Part shown: positions 25,866 through 33,653 of the stretch, piece after piece
How positions within the stretch are numbered: the stretch's first letter is position 1
How the letters are laid out: each line of letters begins with the position of its first letter
NCBI GenBank assembly: GCA_963422775.4
Contig: CAUJSJ030000037.1
Coordinates: forward strand, 186,001-250,000
Source: Pelomonas sp963422775
GTDB lineage: Bacteria > Pseudomonadota > Gammaproteobacteria > Burkholderiales > Burkholderiaceae_C
Direction of reading: 5' to 3'
Length of the DNA: 64,000 bases
The notes under the pieces: model-generated
Told to the model about the DNA's origin: nothing
The model's input: only the letters and a program-made list of their open reading frames with translations
Databases searched by the model: none
Program-made: the position numbers and the translations under genes

Positions 25866-26019
25866 ATCAACGTGTAGGGCTGGCCCAGCAGGGTCAGCGT
25901 GGCTTCGACGGCGACCGAGCCGGAGGCCTGCGCGCCGTACAGCGTCAACGGAGAAAGCTCATGAGGCATGACGGCAGGTTACCGCCGCAGGCCGTCATGG
26001 CCCCCACAAGCCCCCGCCT

Positions 26020-27039
26020 TTAGTTCTCGACGACAAAGAAGACTTCGCGCGCCGGGATGCTCACCGAATCTTCATTCCAGATCGTGGTGACGCTGCCCGC
26101 GTTGTCGATGAACCTCGCCGTGGTCGGCGGGTTGTTCGCCACGAACCAGCCTGTGGAGGTTTTGGCCTTGAAGCGCCACTCCGGCAGCGTCGTCGCGTCG
26201 TACGGGGCGCTCTGCACCCAATCAGCATCCGTGAGTGCCGGCTCGGCGCCGTCCTGCGGCACGGGATCTCGCACGATCTGCCGCACGGGGTTCATGACCA
26301 GATTGCGGCGCAGCCCGTCATCGTTGGTGACACAACTCAGCCAGATCATCCCGGTGGAGGTCTTGCGAAGGTTGCGCACGCAGTCGGTGATGGACGTGCC
26401 GGAGAACGCCGTGGTGCGATGCGAACTCTCGTTGCCCACCTGCGTGAGGCTGAAGCCGCCGTCGACCTTGCGCTCCACGGCCAGCGGAGTGAGGCCACGC
26501 AGGGCGTAGACCTTTTCGCCGTAGTGAAGCACGCCCAACGCCTCCGTCGTGAAGCGGCTGCTTTGCGACCACGTCGTCGTCTGCGCATTCTTGCCATAGG
26601 CCGTGCCCTGGATCTCCCAGGTGCAATCCGTGCTGTAAGGCAGCGCGTCCGGGTAGCGCACGGTGACTGTCGCGCTGTTGTCCAGGAGGGCGACCCTCAC
26701 GTTCGCCGACAGGGCCGTCCGGCCGCAATAGGTGGCCTTGGCGTCGACGTTCTGCACATTGGCGAGAGTTAGGTTCACGGTCAGCTCGCCGGTGATGGAC
26801 ACATCCTTGGCGCTGGCTGTCGGCGTGAAGCTGGCGACCGTCACGGTTGGCGCCGGAAATGTGGTGCAGAACGGCGGATCGGTCGCGCCATTGGTGCAGG
26901 ACGGCGCCGCGGACGCGGGCGTGGCGGGAGGCGGCGTGCTGGCCCCACCCCCTCCACCGCCGCCGCAGGCACTCAGGCCGAGTGCGACCGGCAAACCATA
27001 CAGGGCCGCCCGCGAGCGGGCAGACAACAAGAACTTCAA
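26020..27039 (-). CDS. Putative lipoprotein with a glycine-rich tether
   Basis: 339 residues from a TTG start at 27039, chosen because GGGAGA lies 5 nt upstream and the protein then begins with a proper lipoprotein signal (KFLLSARSRAALYGLPVALG, LSAC). Right after the lipid-attachment Cys comes a run of Gly and a Pro/Ala/Thr linker, the tether often seen in surface lipoproteins. The body is strand-rich (TVTVASFTPTASAKDVSITG) and looks like one or two Ig-like domains followed by an unknown region ending IPAREVFFVVEN. No enzyme motif. Lower GC and closeness to the IS suggest an acquired gene. Confidence 0.68.
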   Translation of the reverse strand: MKFLLSARSRAALYGLPVALGLSACGGGGGGGASTPPPATPASAAPSCTNGATDPPFCTTFPAPTVTVASFTPTASAKDVSITGELTVNLTLANVQNVDAKATYCGRTALSANVRVALLDNSATVTVRYPDALPYSTDCTWEIQGTAYGKNAQTTTWSQSSRFTTEALGVLHYGEKVYALRGLTPLAVERKVDGGFSLTQVGNESSHRTTAFSGTSITDCVRNLRKTSTGMIWLSCVTNDDGLRRNLVMNPVRQIVRDPVPQDGAEPALTDADWVQSAPYDATTLPEWRFKAKTSTGWFVANNPPTTARFIDNAGSVTTIWNEDSVSIPAREVFFVVEN

Positions 27040-27242
27040 AACGATCTCCCTGGCGACAAGGCGTTGCCCTCGTCTGGATCGAGCGTCGGATTGGGGTCGG
27101 TCACGCCAGGCGAGAACCTGACCGCATGCAATCACTCGTGCGGTTAGTGCTGCTCATTCTGTCATGCAGCACCGCAGCACCAATCCTTCGACGCTGTAAC
27201 AAATTACATGTGTGCCGGGAGCGCCGAGCGCCTGGATCGGGC
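27040..27242. other. Lower-GC spacer, no supported gene
   Basis: 203 bp between two minus-strand genes. Rather A/T-rich around 27190-27215 (for example AACAAATTACATG), compatible with promoters for the lipoprotein gene. A plus-strand ATG at 27125 opens a hydrophobic stretch but has no ribosome binding site and runs antisense into the next gene. Confidence 0.3.
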
Positions 27243-27488
27243 CTAGCTTTGAAGCATCCCGATCAGCTCCTTCGCGAACGCCAGCGCCTCCTCCGGCGTC
27301 TCGAAGTGCATCTCGTTGTTGAGTTCGTCCACGTCGCCGTCCGGCCCCTTGTGCACGACCGACCAGCCGCCCGCGCCGCCATCGATGGCGAGCACGCCGA
27401 ACTGCCCGGGTTCCAGATCCCGGGCGCTGCCGCCGGTGACGACGATGTCGCGGCCGAGGTGGGAGTGATAGCGTCGCATCCAACCCAT
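27243..27488 (-). CDS. Small acidic protein, unknown
   Basis: 81 residues from ATG 27488 (a GTG at 27494 is possible). Sequence runs RRYHSHLGRDIVVTGGSARD, then GQFGVLAIDGGAGGWSVVHK and a C-terminal helix EEALAFAKELIGMLQS. No family recognised. The start lies only 17 bp from the divergent DUF427 gene, so the two share a very compact promoter region, with each transcript possibly starting inside the other gene. Confidence 0.55.
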   Translation of the reverse strand: MGWMRRYHSHLGRDIVVTGGSARDLEPGQFGVLAIDGGAGGWSVVHKGPDGDVDELNNEMHFETPEEALAFAKELIGMLQS

Positions 27489-27505
27489 TCTCACGGAGAC
27501 CGCAC

Positions 27506-27787
27506 ATGAAGGCAGTTTGGAACGGCGTGACCCTCGCCGAAAGCAACGACACGGTGGTCGTCGAAGGCAACCACTATTTCCCGGCCGAGTCGCTGAAGAA
27601 GGAGTACACGACCTTCTCCAACCACCGCAGCGGCTGCCCCTGGAAGGGTCAGGCGCAATACCTCAGCCTGTTCGTCAACGGCGAGATGAATCCGGACGCC
27701 GTCTGGTACTACGCCGACCCGCTGCCCGCTGCGGCCGAGATCAAGGGTCGCTACGCGTTCTGGAAGGGCGTCAAGGTTTCGGAATAA
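27506..27787 (+). CDS. DUF427 domain protein
   Basis: 93 residues, ATG with ACGGAGAC upstream. The whole protein is one DUF427 domain: WNGVTLAESNDTVVVEGNHY, FPAESLKKEY, then SGCPWKGQAQYLSLFVNG and VWYYADPLPAAAEIKGRYAF. The family is widespread, folds as a small beta barrel and has no agreed biochemical role. Its last 17 bp overlap the convergent mltA-like gene. Confidence 0.9.
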   Translation: MKAVWNGVTLAESNDTVVVEGNHYFPAESLKKEYTTFSNHRSGCPWKGQAQYLSLFVNGEMNPDAVWYYADPLPAAAEIKGRYAFWKGVKVSE

Positions 27788-28874
27788 GCCCTTCGGGCCA
27801 CAGCGCCCACAGCCTCAACGCCTGCTTGGTGCGGCCGGCCTGCAGCGCAGCGGCCTCGCCCCAGCCCCAGAAGAGATCGGCGCGCACGGCACCCTGGATG
27901 GCGCTGCCGGTGTCCTGGGCCAGCACGAGGCGGCGCAGCGGCGTCGTGGACAGCGGCTCGGTGCTGTCCAGCCACAGCGGCGTGCCCAGGGTAATGAAGG
28001 CCCGGTCGATGGCGACGGAGCGGCCCGGCGTGAGGGCCACGCCCTGGGCGCCGCGCGGACCCTGGCTCGCGTCGGGCAGGGCCTCCTCGCGGAAATAGAC
28101 GACGCGCGGGTTCACCGCCAGCGCTTCGCGCACCCTGGCCGGGTTGCGGCGCGCCCAGTCGCTCAGCGTGCGCGGCGTCGCGTCGCCCACCTCGCCGCGG
28201 TCCAGCAGCGCGCGCGCGACGGACTGGAAGGGCTGGTCGTTGTGGCCGGCCCAGGCGACGCGGCTGATGCGTTCGTTGCCCGCGGCATCGCGCACGACGA
28301 GGCGGCCCGAGCCCTGGATCTGCAGTTGCAGCAGGCCGAAGGGGTCGTCGACGTAGGCCAGTTCCAGCGCGGTGAAGCGCGGGTGGGTGTCGATGTCGCG
28401 GCGCGGCAGGCGACGCAGCGCGGGGTCGCCCGGCAGCGTGTGCAGCGGCCATTGGAAGGCACCCTGGCGCGCGCGGCTGGCGGCGAGCTGGGGCTCGAAA
28501 TAGCCGGTCAGCAAGCCGGTGGCCTCGCCGTTGTCGGCCGCCAGCCGCCAGGGGCGCAGATGCTTCATCAGCAGCAGCGCGACTTCCATCGCGTCGCCGG
28601 GGGCCTGCAGCGCAGAGCGGGCACAGAACTCCGCCCAGCCGGGCGCAGGGCGCTGGCAGCCGGCCAGCAGGGCAGGCCAGGCGGCGAGCAGGTCGTCGCT
28701 GCCCCAGCCGGGCAGGTCCTTCCAGTCGGCGGCCACCCAGCGCTGCGGTGCGGGCCTCGGCGGTGCGGGCGTGGCCGGTGGCGTGTCCTGCGGTGGCGGC
28801 TGCAGCGGGGGTGAAGAGCACGCCGCCAGGCTTCCTAGAATCCCTGCCAACACCCCACGCGCCCACCATCCCAT
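27771..28874 (-). CDS. mltA: Membrane-bound lytic murein transglycosylase A
   Basis: 367 residues, start at MGWWARGVLAGILGSLAAC with AAGGAG just upstream; the Cys in SLAAC is the lipid-attachment site, followed by a Pro-rich linker. MltA domain motifs: TGLLTGYFEPQL (~131), then QIQGSGRLVV, and in the 3D domain YFREE, RSVAIDRAFITLGTPLWLD and LVLAQDTGSAIQGAVRADLF, which contains the catalytic Asp of the double-psi barrel. It cleaves the peptidoglycan glycan strand to 1,6-anhydro products at the outer membrane. The longer open frame to 29033 is rejected. Its start codon overlaps that of a divergent small gene. Confidence 0.92.
   Translation of the reverse strand: MGWWARGVLAGILGSLAACSSPPLQPPPQDTPPATPAPPRPAPQRWVAADWKDLPGWGSDDLLAAWPALLAGCQRPAPGWAEFCARSALQAPGDAMEVALLLMKHLRPWRLAADNGEATGLLTGYFEPQLAASRARQGAFQWPLHTLPGDPALRRLPRRDIDTHPRFTALELAYVDDPFGLLQLQIQGSGRLVVRDAAGNERISRVAWAGHNDQPFQSVARALLDRGEVGDATPRTLSDWARRNPARVREALAVNPRVVYFREEALPDASQGPRGAQGVALTPGRSVAIDRAFITLGTPLWLDSTEPLSTTPLRRLVLAQDTGSAIQGAVRADLFWGWGEAAALQAGRTKQALRLWALWPEGLIPKP
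28836..28841 (+). promoter_or_regulatory. Putative -10 element upstream of the 36-residue membrane protein
   Basis: TAGAAT, in the context CCTAGAATCC, 31 nt before the ATG at 28873. It lies inside the 5' end of the divergent mltA coding sequence. Confidence 0.35.
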
Positions 28875-28983
28875 GCTGCTCCTTGCCCTCGAAGCCTTCG
28901 GCGCGCTGCTGATCTTTGTCTTCATCATCTGGTGGACCATGTTCTCTGGCCGCAAGAAGGGCGAGCGCCGCGACGACCTCTGA
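28873..28983 (+). CDS. 36-residue single-pass membrane protein
   Basis: Begins MLLLALEAFGALLIFVFIIW, one transmembrane helix, followed by WTMFSGRKKGERRDDL, a basic cytoplasmic tail. Positive-inside orientation places the N-terminus in the periplasm. Its ATG shares bases with the divergent mltA start (CATG at 28872-28875), which is unusual. No Shine-Dalgarno is visible. Its amphipathic tail and clean composition look like a real small protein rather than a chance ORF, but no family is recognised. Confidence 0.55.
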   Translation: MLLLALEAFGALLIFVFIIWWTMFSGRKKGERRDDL

Positions 28984-29003
28984 TGGTTTCGGCACCCACG
29001 AGA

Positions 29004-29127
29004 TCTTCGGGCCGAGCACCGGGCCGCTCGCAAGCCGGCCCGCCTTGACGATGTGCTTGCCGATCAATCGGGCAAGCATCGTCGTCCCCTTGGGGGAACG
29101 GCCAAGGTGCGCCTTGGACGACGGGCC
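29004..29127. repeat. Structured intergenic repeat, copy A
   Basis: Lies between convergent genes. Contains a long stem: GACGATG (29047-29053) with CATCGTC (29077-29083), CTTGCC (29056-29061) with GGCAAG (29071-29076), closed by a short loop, then a second hairpin GTCCCC-TT-GGGGGA (29084-29097). The same layout occurs at 32890-33033 with changes on both sides of the stem that keep pairing. Probably a REP-like element acting as a two-way terminator. Confidence 0.7.
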
Positions 29128-31096
29128 TCACTTCGGCGGGAGGAGGAAGCTCAGCGGCTCGCGCCGCAGCCGCGCGCGGATGGCGCCATAGACGCGCTTG
29201 CGGTCGGCCAGCCGCACGCCGCGCGAGCGCATCGCCACCTTGAAGGCGCAGAAGAAGCTGACGCCGACGTTGAGCATGCCGATGCCGGCGATGCACAGCA
29301 CGCAAGACCAGAAGGCCCAGGTCGCCATGACGCCGACACCGAGCGCGCCCACGGCGGCGGCGAGCTGGCCGGTGGACAGCGTCACGTGCCGCACCTCCAG
29401 GCCCAGGCCGAAGAAGGCGCCCAGGGCGGGCACGAGCCCCAGCAGCAGGCCCAGGCTGATGTTGGCCGTGAGGCCTGAGATGTTGGCCCGCCACCAGCGC
29501 GACCAGGCCTTGGCCCGCCGGTCGCCCAGCGTGGCGACGATGCGCGGGTTCCAGGCGATGGCGCTGTCCAGCCGGTGGAAGACGAACCAGTTCTCCACCC
29601 AGCCGGCGATGAGGCTGGACGCGAACAGCAGCGTGCCCGTGAACGCCGCGAACAGCAGTGACGGGCCGACCAGGCTCAGCGAATGCAGCACGTAGAGCGC
29701 GTCCTTTTCGCCCACCAGCGGCGCACCGAAGGCCAGCCAGCACAGCCCCTGCACCGCCAGCACCAGCGGCGCTGCCAGCGCGAGGTTGCCGATGATGCCG
29801 GCCGCCTGCGAGCGCACGAGGTGCGTCACCTCGTCGACGAAGCCTTCCAGGCCGTCGTCGCGGTCGATGTGCTGCAGCTTCTCGGCCATGGCCGGCGCCG
29901 TCATCGCCGGCTGCTTGGTGGCCACCGTCCAGTGCAGCAGGTGGATGAGGACGAAGCTGGCCGCGTAGTTCACGCCCGCCCAGAAGCCACCCCAGAAGGC
30001 CGTAAAGCCGAGCAGGGCGATGCCGAACTTGAGGAAGGTCGTGCCGGCGATGACGGCGCCGCCCCCGGCCGCGCGCCGCAGCATGTCGCGGTATTCCTCG
30101 CGGCTGCGGGTGATGTAGTGCTCGCCCGTCTCGGCGCTGCGCTCGGCCACCTTGCGCGCCAGCAGTGAGTAGTGGCGCGCGAACAGCGTGCGCAGGCTGC
30201 GCCGCTCGTGCACCACGCGCACCAGGGCCCGCCACCAGGCGCAGCAGCTCGCGCTGAGGTTCGTGCGACAGCAGGCAGGCCAGCAGCGCCTCGATGCGCT
30301 CCAGCCGTGCGGTGAGCTGCTCGACGGAGAACATCAGGTCCACCGACACGCCGTGGATCTCCAGGTGCTCGGGCACCGACTGCGCGGCCGCGCGGCAGCG
30401 GTCCAGCAGCGCGTGCAGATACTGCATGGCCGAGTCCAGCGCGGCGGTATCTGCACCGGCGCCGGCCAGTTCGTGTTCGACAGCGCCCCATGCGGTGGGC
30501 AGCTGGTGGAAGGGCCTGTCTTGCAGCAGCGCCTCGTCCATGCGCACGCGCAGCGGCCCGGCCAGGCCGGCGGCATGCACATGGCTGATGAGGACGGTGA
30601 TGGCCGCGCGCGCCTCCACGCGCCAGCCGTCATCCGGCGTGGCCGCGAACAGCAGGCTCAGCCGGGCCAGCAGCTCGTCGTCGATGGCGGTGATCCAGTC
30701 CTCGTCGGCCTTGTCGCCGAACAGCAGCTCGAACAGCGCCGCGAGGTCGCGCGTGTCGGTCGTGGCGGGCAGCAGGCGGCGGCGCAGTCGGCCGAGGAAC
30801 TCATGCCACAGCGCCATGCGCGGCGCAAAGCCCACCTCGGCAAACAGCGAGACGGCGTCGACATCGTTCCAGACACCCCCGATGACATTGGCAAACGCCC
30901 AGGCATGCTCGGGGTGGCGCTCCAGCACATTGAGCAAATGCCTGAGGCGCACGATGGGCCGCGGCGTGCCGGCGGCGACTTCCTCACGCGGTGCGTGGCG
31001 CAGCCATTCCAGCAGACGTACCAGCCACAGATTGCGCTCGGCGAGCGGCGCCTGCGGGTCGGCCGCGTTCTGCAGAGCGGTGAGATCCCAGGTCAA
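29128..31096 (-). pseudogene. COG4389 'site-specific recombinase Gcr' membrane protein, frameshifted
   Basis: Two frames together make one protein of ~653 residues. The first (31096 to ~30232, TTG start overlapping the apaG stop as TTGA) is a soluble helical region (NLWLVRLLEWLRHAP, LLNVLERHPEHAWAF, LTARLERIEALLACLL). The second (to 29128) continues HERRSLRTLFARHYSLLARK and has several membrane helices (GTTFLKFGIALLGFTAFWGG, GPSLLFAAFTGTLLFASSL), ending PLSFLLPPK. Removing one G in the run GCGGGCCC at 30225-30232 joins them as LVAALVRVVHERR. The family is annotated as 'Gcr recombinase' but looks like an inner-membrane protein of unknown function. Mutation or assembly error. Confidence 0.8.
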
Positions 31097-31467
31097 TGGA
31101 GCGAGGCGCTGTCGGCCAGGAGAAACTCGGCAACCTCGGCGTAGAAGACCTCACAGCCTTCGGTGACGCAAAGGAAGCGCCCGCACATCGTGCCCTGAGG
31201 CGTGCTGATCTGGGCCCACGAGCTGTACTGGAAGCTCTGGCCCGGCGCCAGCACCGGCTGGTGGCCGACGACGGCCAGGCCGTCGACGAGTTGCACCTGG
31301 CCGCGCGCATCGGTGATCTGCCAGTGCCGGCCGACGAGCTGGGCCGGCACGTCGCCACTGTTCTCGATGGTGACGGTGTAGCTGTAGGCATACAGGCCCT
31401 GTTCGAGATGGGTCTGCTCGGGCAGGGTCTGGACCGCGACGGTGCAACTGAAACGAGGGTTGGCCAT
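31093..31467 (-). CDS. apaG: ApaG protein
   Basis: 124 residues, the usual ApaG length, starting MANPRFSCTVAVQTLPEQ. The immunoglobulin/fibronectin-like fold is recognisable from YAYSYTVTIENSGDVPAQLV, RHWQITDARGQ, GQSFQYSSWAQISTPQGTMC-type and GCEVFYAEVAEFLL segments. ApaG is linked to Co2+ resistance and diadenosine tetraphosphate in enterobacteria; the biochemical role is unclear. The stop overlaps the TTG start of the Gcr gene. An upstream in-frame extension is rejected; the ATG is preceded by CAGAAT at 6 nt. Confidence 0.93.
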   Translation of the reverse strand: MANPRFSCTVAVQTLPEQTHLEQGLYAYSYTVTIENSGDVPAQLVGRHWQITDARGQVQLVDGLAVVGHQPVLAPGQSFQYSSWAQISTPQGTMCGRFLCVTEGCEVFYAEVAEFLLADSASLH

Positions 31468-31473
31468 CAGCGC

Positions 31474-31479
31474 ATTCTG
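31474..31479 (-). promoter_or_regulatory. Putative -10 element of apaG
   Basis: CAGAAT on the minus strand ends 6 nt before the ATG at 31467, no Shine-Dalgarno. Same spacing as at psuK, tetR and the GNAT fusion gene. Confidence 0.4.
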
Positions 31480-31532
31480 CCGGCGTCGGGCAGCTATGCT
31501 GCCGGCATGTTTCCTGGAACGCGTGATCCTCG

Positions 31533-32285
31533 ATGCTGCGGCGCGCCGGCTGCGGCCTGATCGGCCTGCTCGCGCTGCTGACCGGCCACGCGCAGGAGCT
31601 GACCCTGCGCACCGTCCAGCAGGCAAGCTCCATCGTCAAGTACGACCCCGACGGCGGGCCGCAAAAGCCTTGTATCTGCATGGAAATGCTGCGCGCGGTC
31701 GAGCGCGTCGAACCCGGCCTGCACTTCAGCGGGCTGGACCAGCAGGTGCCGCTGCGCCGCGTCGAGCGCCTGCTCGCCGAGGGTCAGGTGGATGTCTTCT
31801 TCTGCCTGCTGCGCTCGCCGGAGCGGGAGCGCCAGTGGCGCTATCTGCCTATCCCGCTCTACGGCATTCGCCACGTGATCGCGCAGCGGGTCGACGACGG
31901 GCGACCCGTCGACAGCCTGCCGGACCTGGCCGCCATCAGCCAGATCAAGCCAGTCCTGGTTTCGCGCGGCACGGTACTGGCGCGCAAGCTCGATGTGGCC
32001 GGCATCAGCGTCACCGAGGTCGGCTCGGAGCGTGAGGCCCTGCAGATGTTGACGCTGGGCCGCACCGATGCCATCTACGGCCAGGACATCAATCTGCTGC
32101 GCCATATCCGTGATGCCCGCCTGGGCGACAGGGTGAAACTGGGCCGCACCTCTTTCCATGACGAATTCCAATTCCTGGCCGTGCGGACCGACCTGCCCGC
32201 GTCCACCGTCGAGCGGCTGACCGAGGCCCTGCGCCGGCTGGAGCGCGAAGGCGTGCTGCGCCAGTTGGTTGAGAAATACCGGTGA
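31533..32285 (+). CDS. Periplasmic solute-binding protein, family 3 type
   Basis: 250 residues; signal peptide MLRRAGCGLIGLLALLTGHA followed by QELTLRTVQQASSIVKYD. The body has the type II periplasmic binding fold: LLAEGQVDVFFCLLRSPERE (the 'number of titrating' half of lobe 1), LPIPLYGIRHVIAQR, then TEVGSEREALQMLTLGRTDA and a C-terminal helix TEALRRLEREGVLRQLVEKY typical of SBP_bac_3 proteins. No ABC permease genes are near, so it may be an orphan receptor or a component of a signalling system. The tag gene begins within its stop codon. Confidence 0.82.
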   Translation: MLRRAGCGLIGLLALLTGHAQELTLRTVQQASSIVKYDPDGGPQKPCICMEMLRAVERVEPGLHFSGLDQQVPLRRVERLLAEGQVDVFFCLLRSPERERQWRYLPIPLYGIRHVIAQRVDDGRPVDSLPDLAAISQIKPVLVSRGTVLARKLDVAGISVTEVGSEREALQMLTLGRTDAIYGQDINLLRHIRDARLGDRVKLGRTSFHDEFQFLAVRTDLPASTVERLTEALRRLEREGVLRQLVEKYR

Positions 32286-32893
32286 AGCCGCTCTTCCTGC
32301 CGCCTGACGGCCGGCCGCGCTGCGCCTGGTGCGCCGCTGCGCCAGGCGACGAGACCTATCTGCGCTATCACGACGAGGAATGGGGCAGGCCCGTGAGGGA
32401 CGACTTCCGGCTGTTCGAGAAGCTCTGCCTCGAGGGCTTTCAGAGCGGCCTGTCGTGGCGGACCATCCTGAACAAGCGTGAGGCCTTCCGCGCGGCGTTC
32501 GCGGGCTTCGACTACAACCGGGTCGCGCAATTCAGCGAGAAGGATGTGAACCGCCTGCTGCTGGATGCCGGCATCGTGCGCCACCGCGGCAAGATCGAGG
32601 CGGCCATCCACAACGCCGGTCGCTGCGTGGAACTGGTGGCCCAGGAAGGCTCGCTGGCCGCCTACCTGTGGCGCTTCGAGCCACCAAGGAACTCGGTCGC
32701 GCACAACCTGGCGACGTCCGCGCCGTCCGAGGCGCTGTCCAAGGACCTGAAGAAGCGCGGCTGGAAGTTCGTCGGCCCGACGACGATGCATGCGCTGATG
32801 CAGGCCATGGGCCTGATCAACGACCACCAGCCGGGCTGCCACCACTGGACCGAGGCGCAAAAGGCGCGCGAACAGTTCACCCGTCCCCGCTGA
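32282..32893 (+). CDS. tag: DNA-3-methyladenine glycosylase I
   Basis: 203 residues. GTG start overlapping the preceding stop (GTGA). Tag signature is clear: RCAWCAAAPGDETYLRYHDE with the Zn-binding Cys and His, EWGRPVRDD, LEGFQSGLSWRTILNKREAF, and near the end KFVGPTTMHALMQAMGLIND followed by HQPGCHHW, the second half of the Zn site. It removes 3-methyladenine from alkylated DNA. Co-translation with an SBP gene is odd and may be only spatial. Confidence 0.95.
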   Translation: MKPLFLPPDGRPRCAWCAAAPGDETYLRYHDEEWGRPVRDDFRLFEKLCLEGFQSGLSWRTILNKREAFRAAFAGFDYNRVAQFSEKDVNRLLLDAGIVRHRGKIEAAIHNAGRCVELVAQEGSLAAYLWRFEPPRNSVAHNLATSAPSEALSKDLKKRGWKFVGPTTMHALMQAMGLINDHQPGCHHWTEAQKAREQFTRPR

Positions 32894-33033
32894 CTTTCGG
32901 GCCGAGCGCCGGGCCGCCCCGAGCCGGCCCAGCGGGCGATGTGCCTGCCGGTCGAGCCGGCAAGCATCGCCGTCCCCTCGGGGGACCGGCCCGTCAAGCC
33001 CGCGTCCAGCGTGGCCCGACGGGACGAGGGGCT
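32890..33033. repeat. Structured intergenic repeat, copy B
   Basis: Homologous to 29004-29127: shared TTCGGGCCGAGC, AGCCGGCCC, GATGTGC, GGCAAGCATCG and GTCCCC blocks. Stem GGCGATG (32935-32941) with CATCGCC (32965-32971), upper stem TGCCGG with CCGGCA, then GTCCCC-TC-GGGGGAC (32972-32986). Relative to copy A, an A-T pair becomes G-C in the lower stem. It too lies between convergent genes. Confidence 0.7.
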
Positions 33034-33486
33034 TCACTTCGGCAGCAGGACGCTGTCGATGACGTGGATGACGCCGTTGTCGGCCGCGATGTCGGTCGCG
33101 GTGACCTTGGCGTTGTCCACCATCACGCCGCCCATCGTCGTGATGGTGAGTTCACTGCCCTGCACGGTCTTGACCTTGCCGGCCTTGACGTCCTTGGCCA
33201 TCACCTTGCCCGGCACGACGTGGTAGGTCAGCACGGCGGCGAGCTTGGCCTTGTCCTTGAGCAGCGCATCCAGGTCGGCCTTGGGGATCTTGGCGAACGC
33301 CGCGTCGGTGGGCGCGAAGACGGTGAATGGGCCCGGACCTTTGAGCGTGTCGACCAGGCCTGCGGCCTGCAGCGCGGTGGCCAGCGTCTTGAAATTGCCG
33401 GCGGCCACGGCCGTGTCGACGATGTCCTTGGCCTGGGCGCCGAGGGCGGCGAGCGAAAGCGCGGTCAGTGCGAGAAACTTCTTCAT
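33034..33486 (-). CDS. Secreted single-domain fasciclin (FAS1) protein
   Basis: 150 residues: signal peptide MKKFLALTALSLAALGAQA, then one FAS1 domain. H1 motif GPFTVFAPTDAAFAKIP, conserved YHVVPGKVMA, and H2-like NGVIHVIDSVLLPK at the very end. Such proteins are secreted or surface-exposed and mediate adhesion or structural roles. The upstream start at 33618 is rejected because MKKF starts a signal peptide. It follows a two-domain FAS1 gene on the same strand, probably one operon. Confidence 0.92.
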   Translation of the reverse strand: MKKFLALTALSLAALGAQAKDIVDTAVAAGNFKTLATALQAAGLVDTLKGPGPFTVFAPTDAAFAKIPKADLDALLKDKAKLAAVLTYHVVPGKVMAKDVKAGKVKTVQGSELTITTMGGVMVDNAKVTATDIAADNGVIHVIDSVLLPK

Positions 33487-33653
33487 GGTGATTGGACTTT
33501 CAGGAGGGACGGACAAGGCAAACCTGGGGCTTGCCGGGGGAGGAACTCGACGCGTCGGGCGGGCGGCGGTGTCTGGCGTGCGTTGAAGGGGCGGGCGAAT
33601 CCCGCCGAGCCTGAGCAAGGCGTGCCGCCGACGGTGTGGCTGCGTCGGGCCGG

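Larger units (their letters stand above)
23675..25969 (-). pseudogene. Glutathione S-transferase gene split by an insertion sequence
   Basis: The N-terminal 34 codons (25969-25868, MPHELSPLTLYGAQASGSVA onwards) and the remaining codons (24220-23675) lie on either side of the IS element. Removing the insertion rejoins the frame exactly as PYTLI-EGATWAEAA and gives a 215-residue protein, the normal size of a GST. The N-terminal thioredoxin-like domain has a YGAQASGSVAVEATLTLLG helix and the NPMRQIPTLVLPDGEVMTES motif; the C-terminal all-helical domain includes GDELTVLDLYVAVVSR. Both halves are otherwise intact, so the insertion is recent. The gene should be non-functional unless the element excises. 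Confidence 0.88.

Noticed and set aside
27125..27509. Plus-strand ATG opening MQSLVRLVLLILSCSTAAP, signal-peptide-like
   Set aside because: No ribosome binding site, and the frame continues antisense through the 81-residue gene with shadow-type composition.
31507..31560. 17-codon ORF after TATGCT at the leaderless spacing, upstream of the binding-protein gene
   Set aside because: Too short and out of frame with the downstream gene, no Shine-Dalgarno. It could be a uORF, but nothing supports it.
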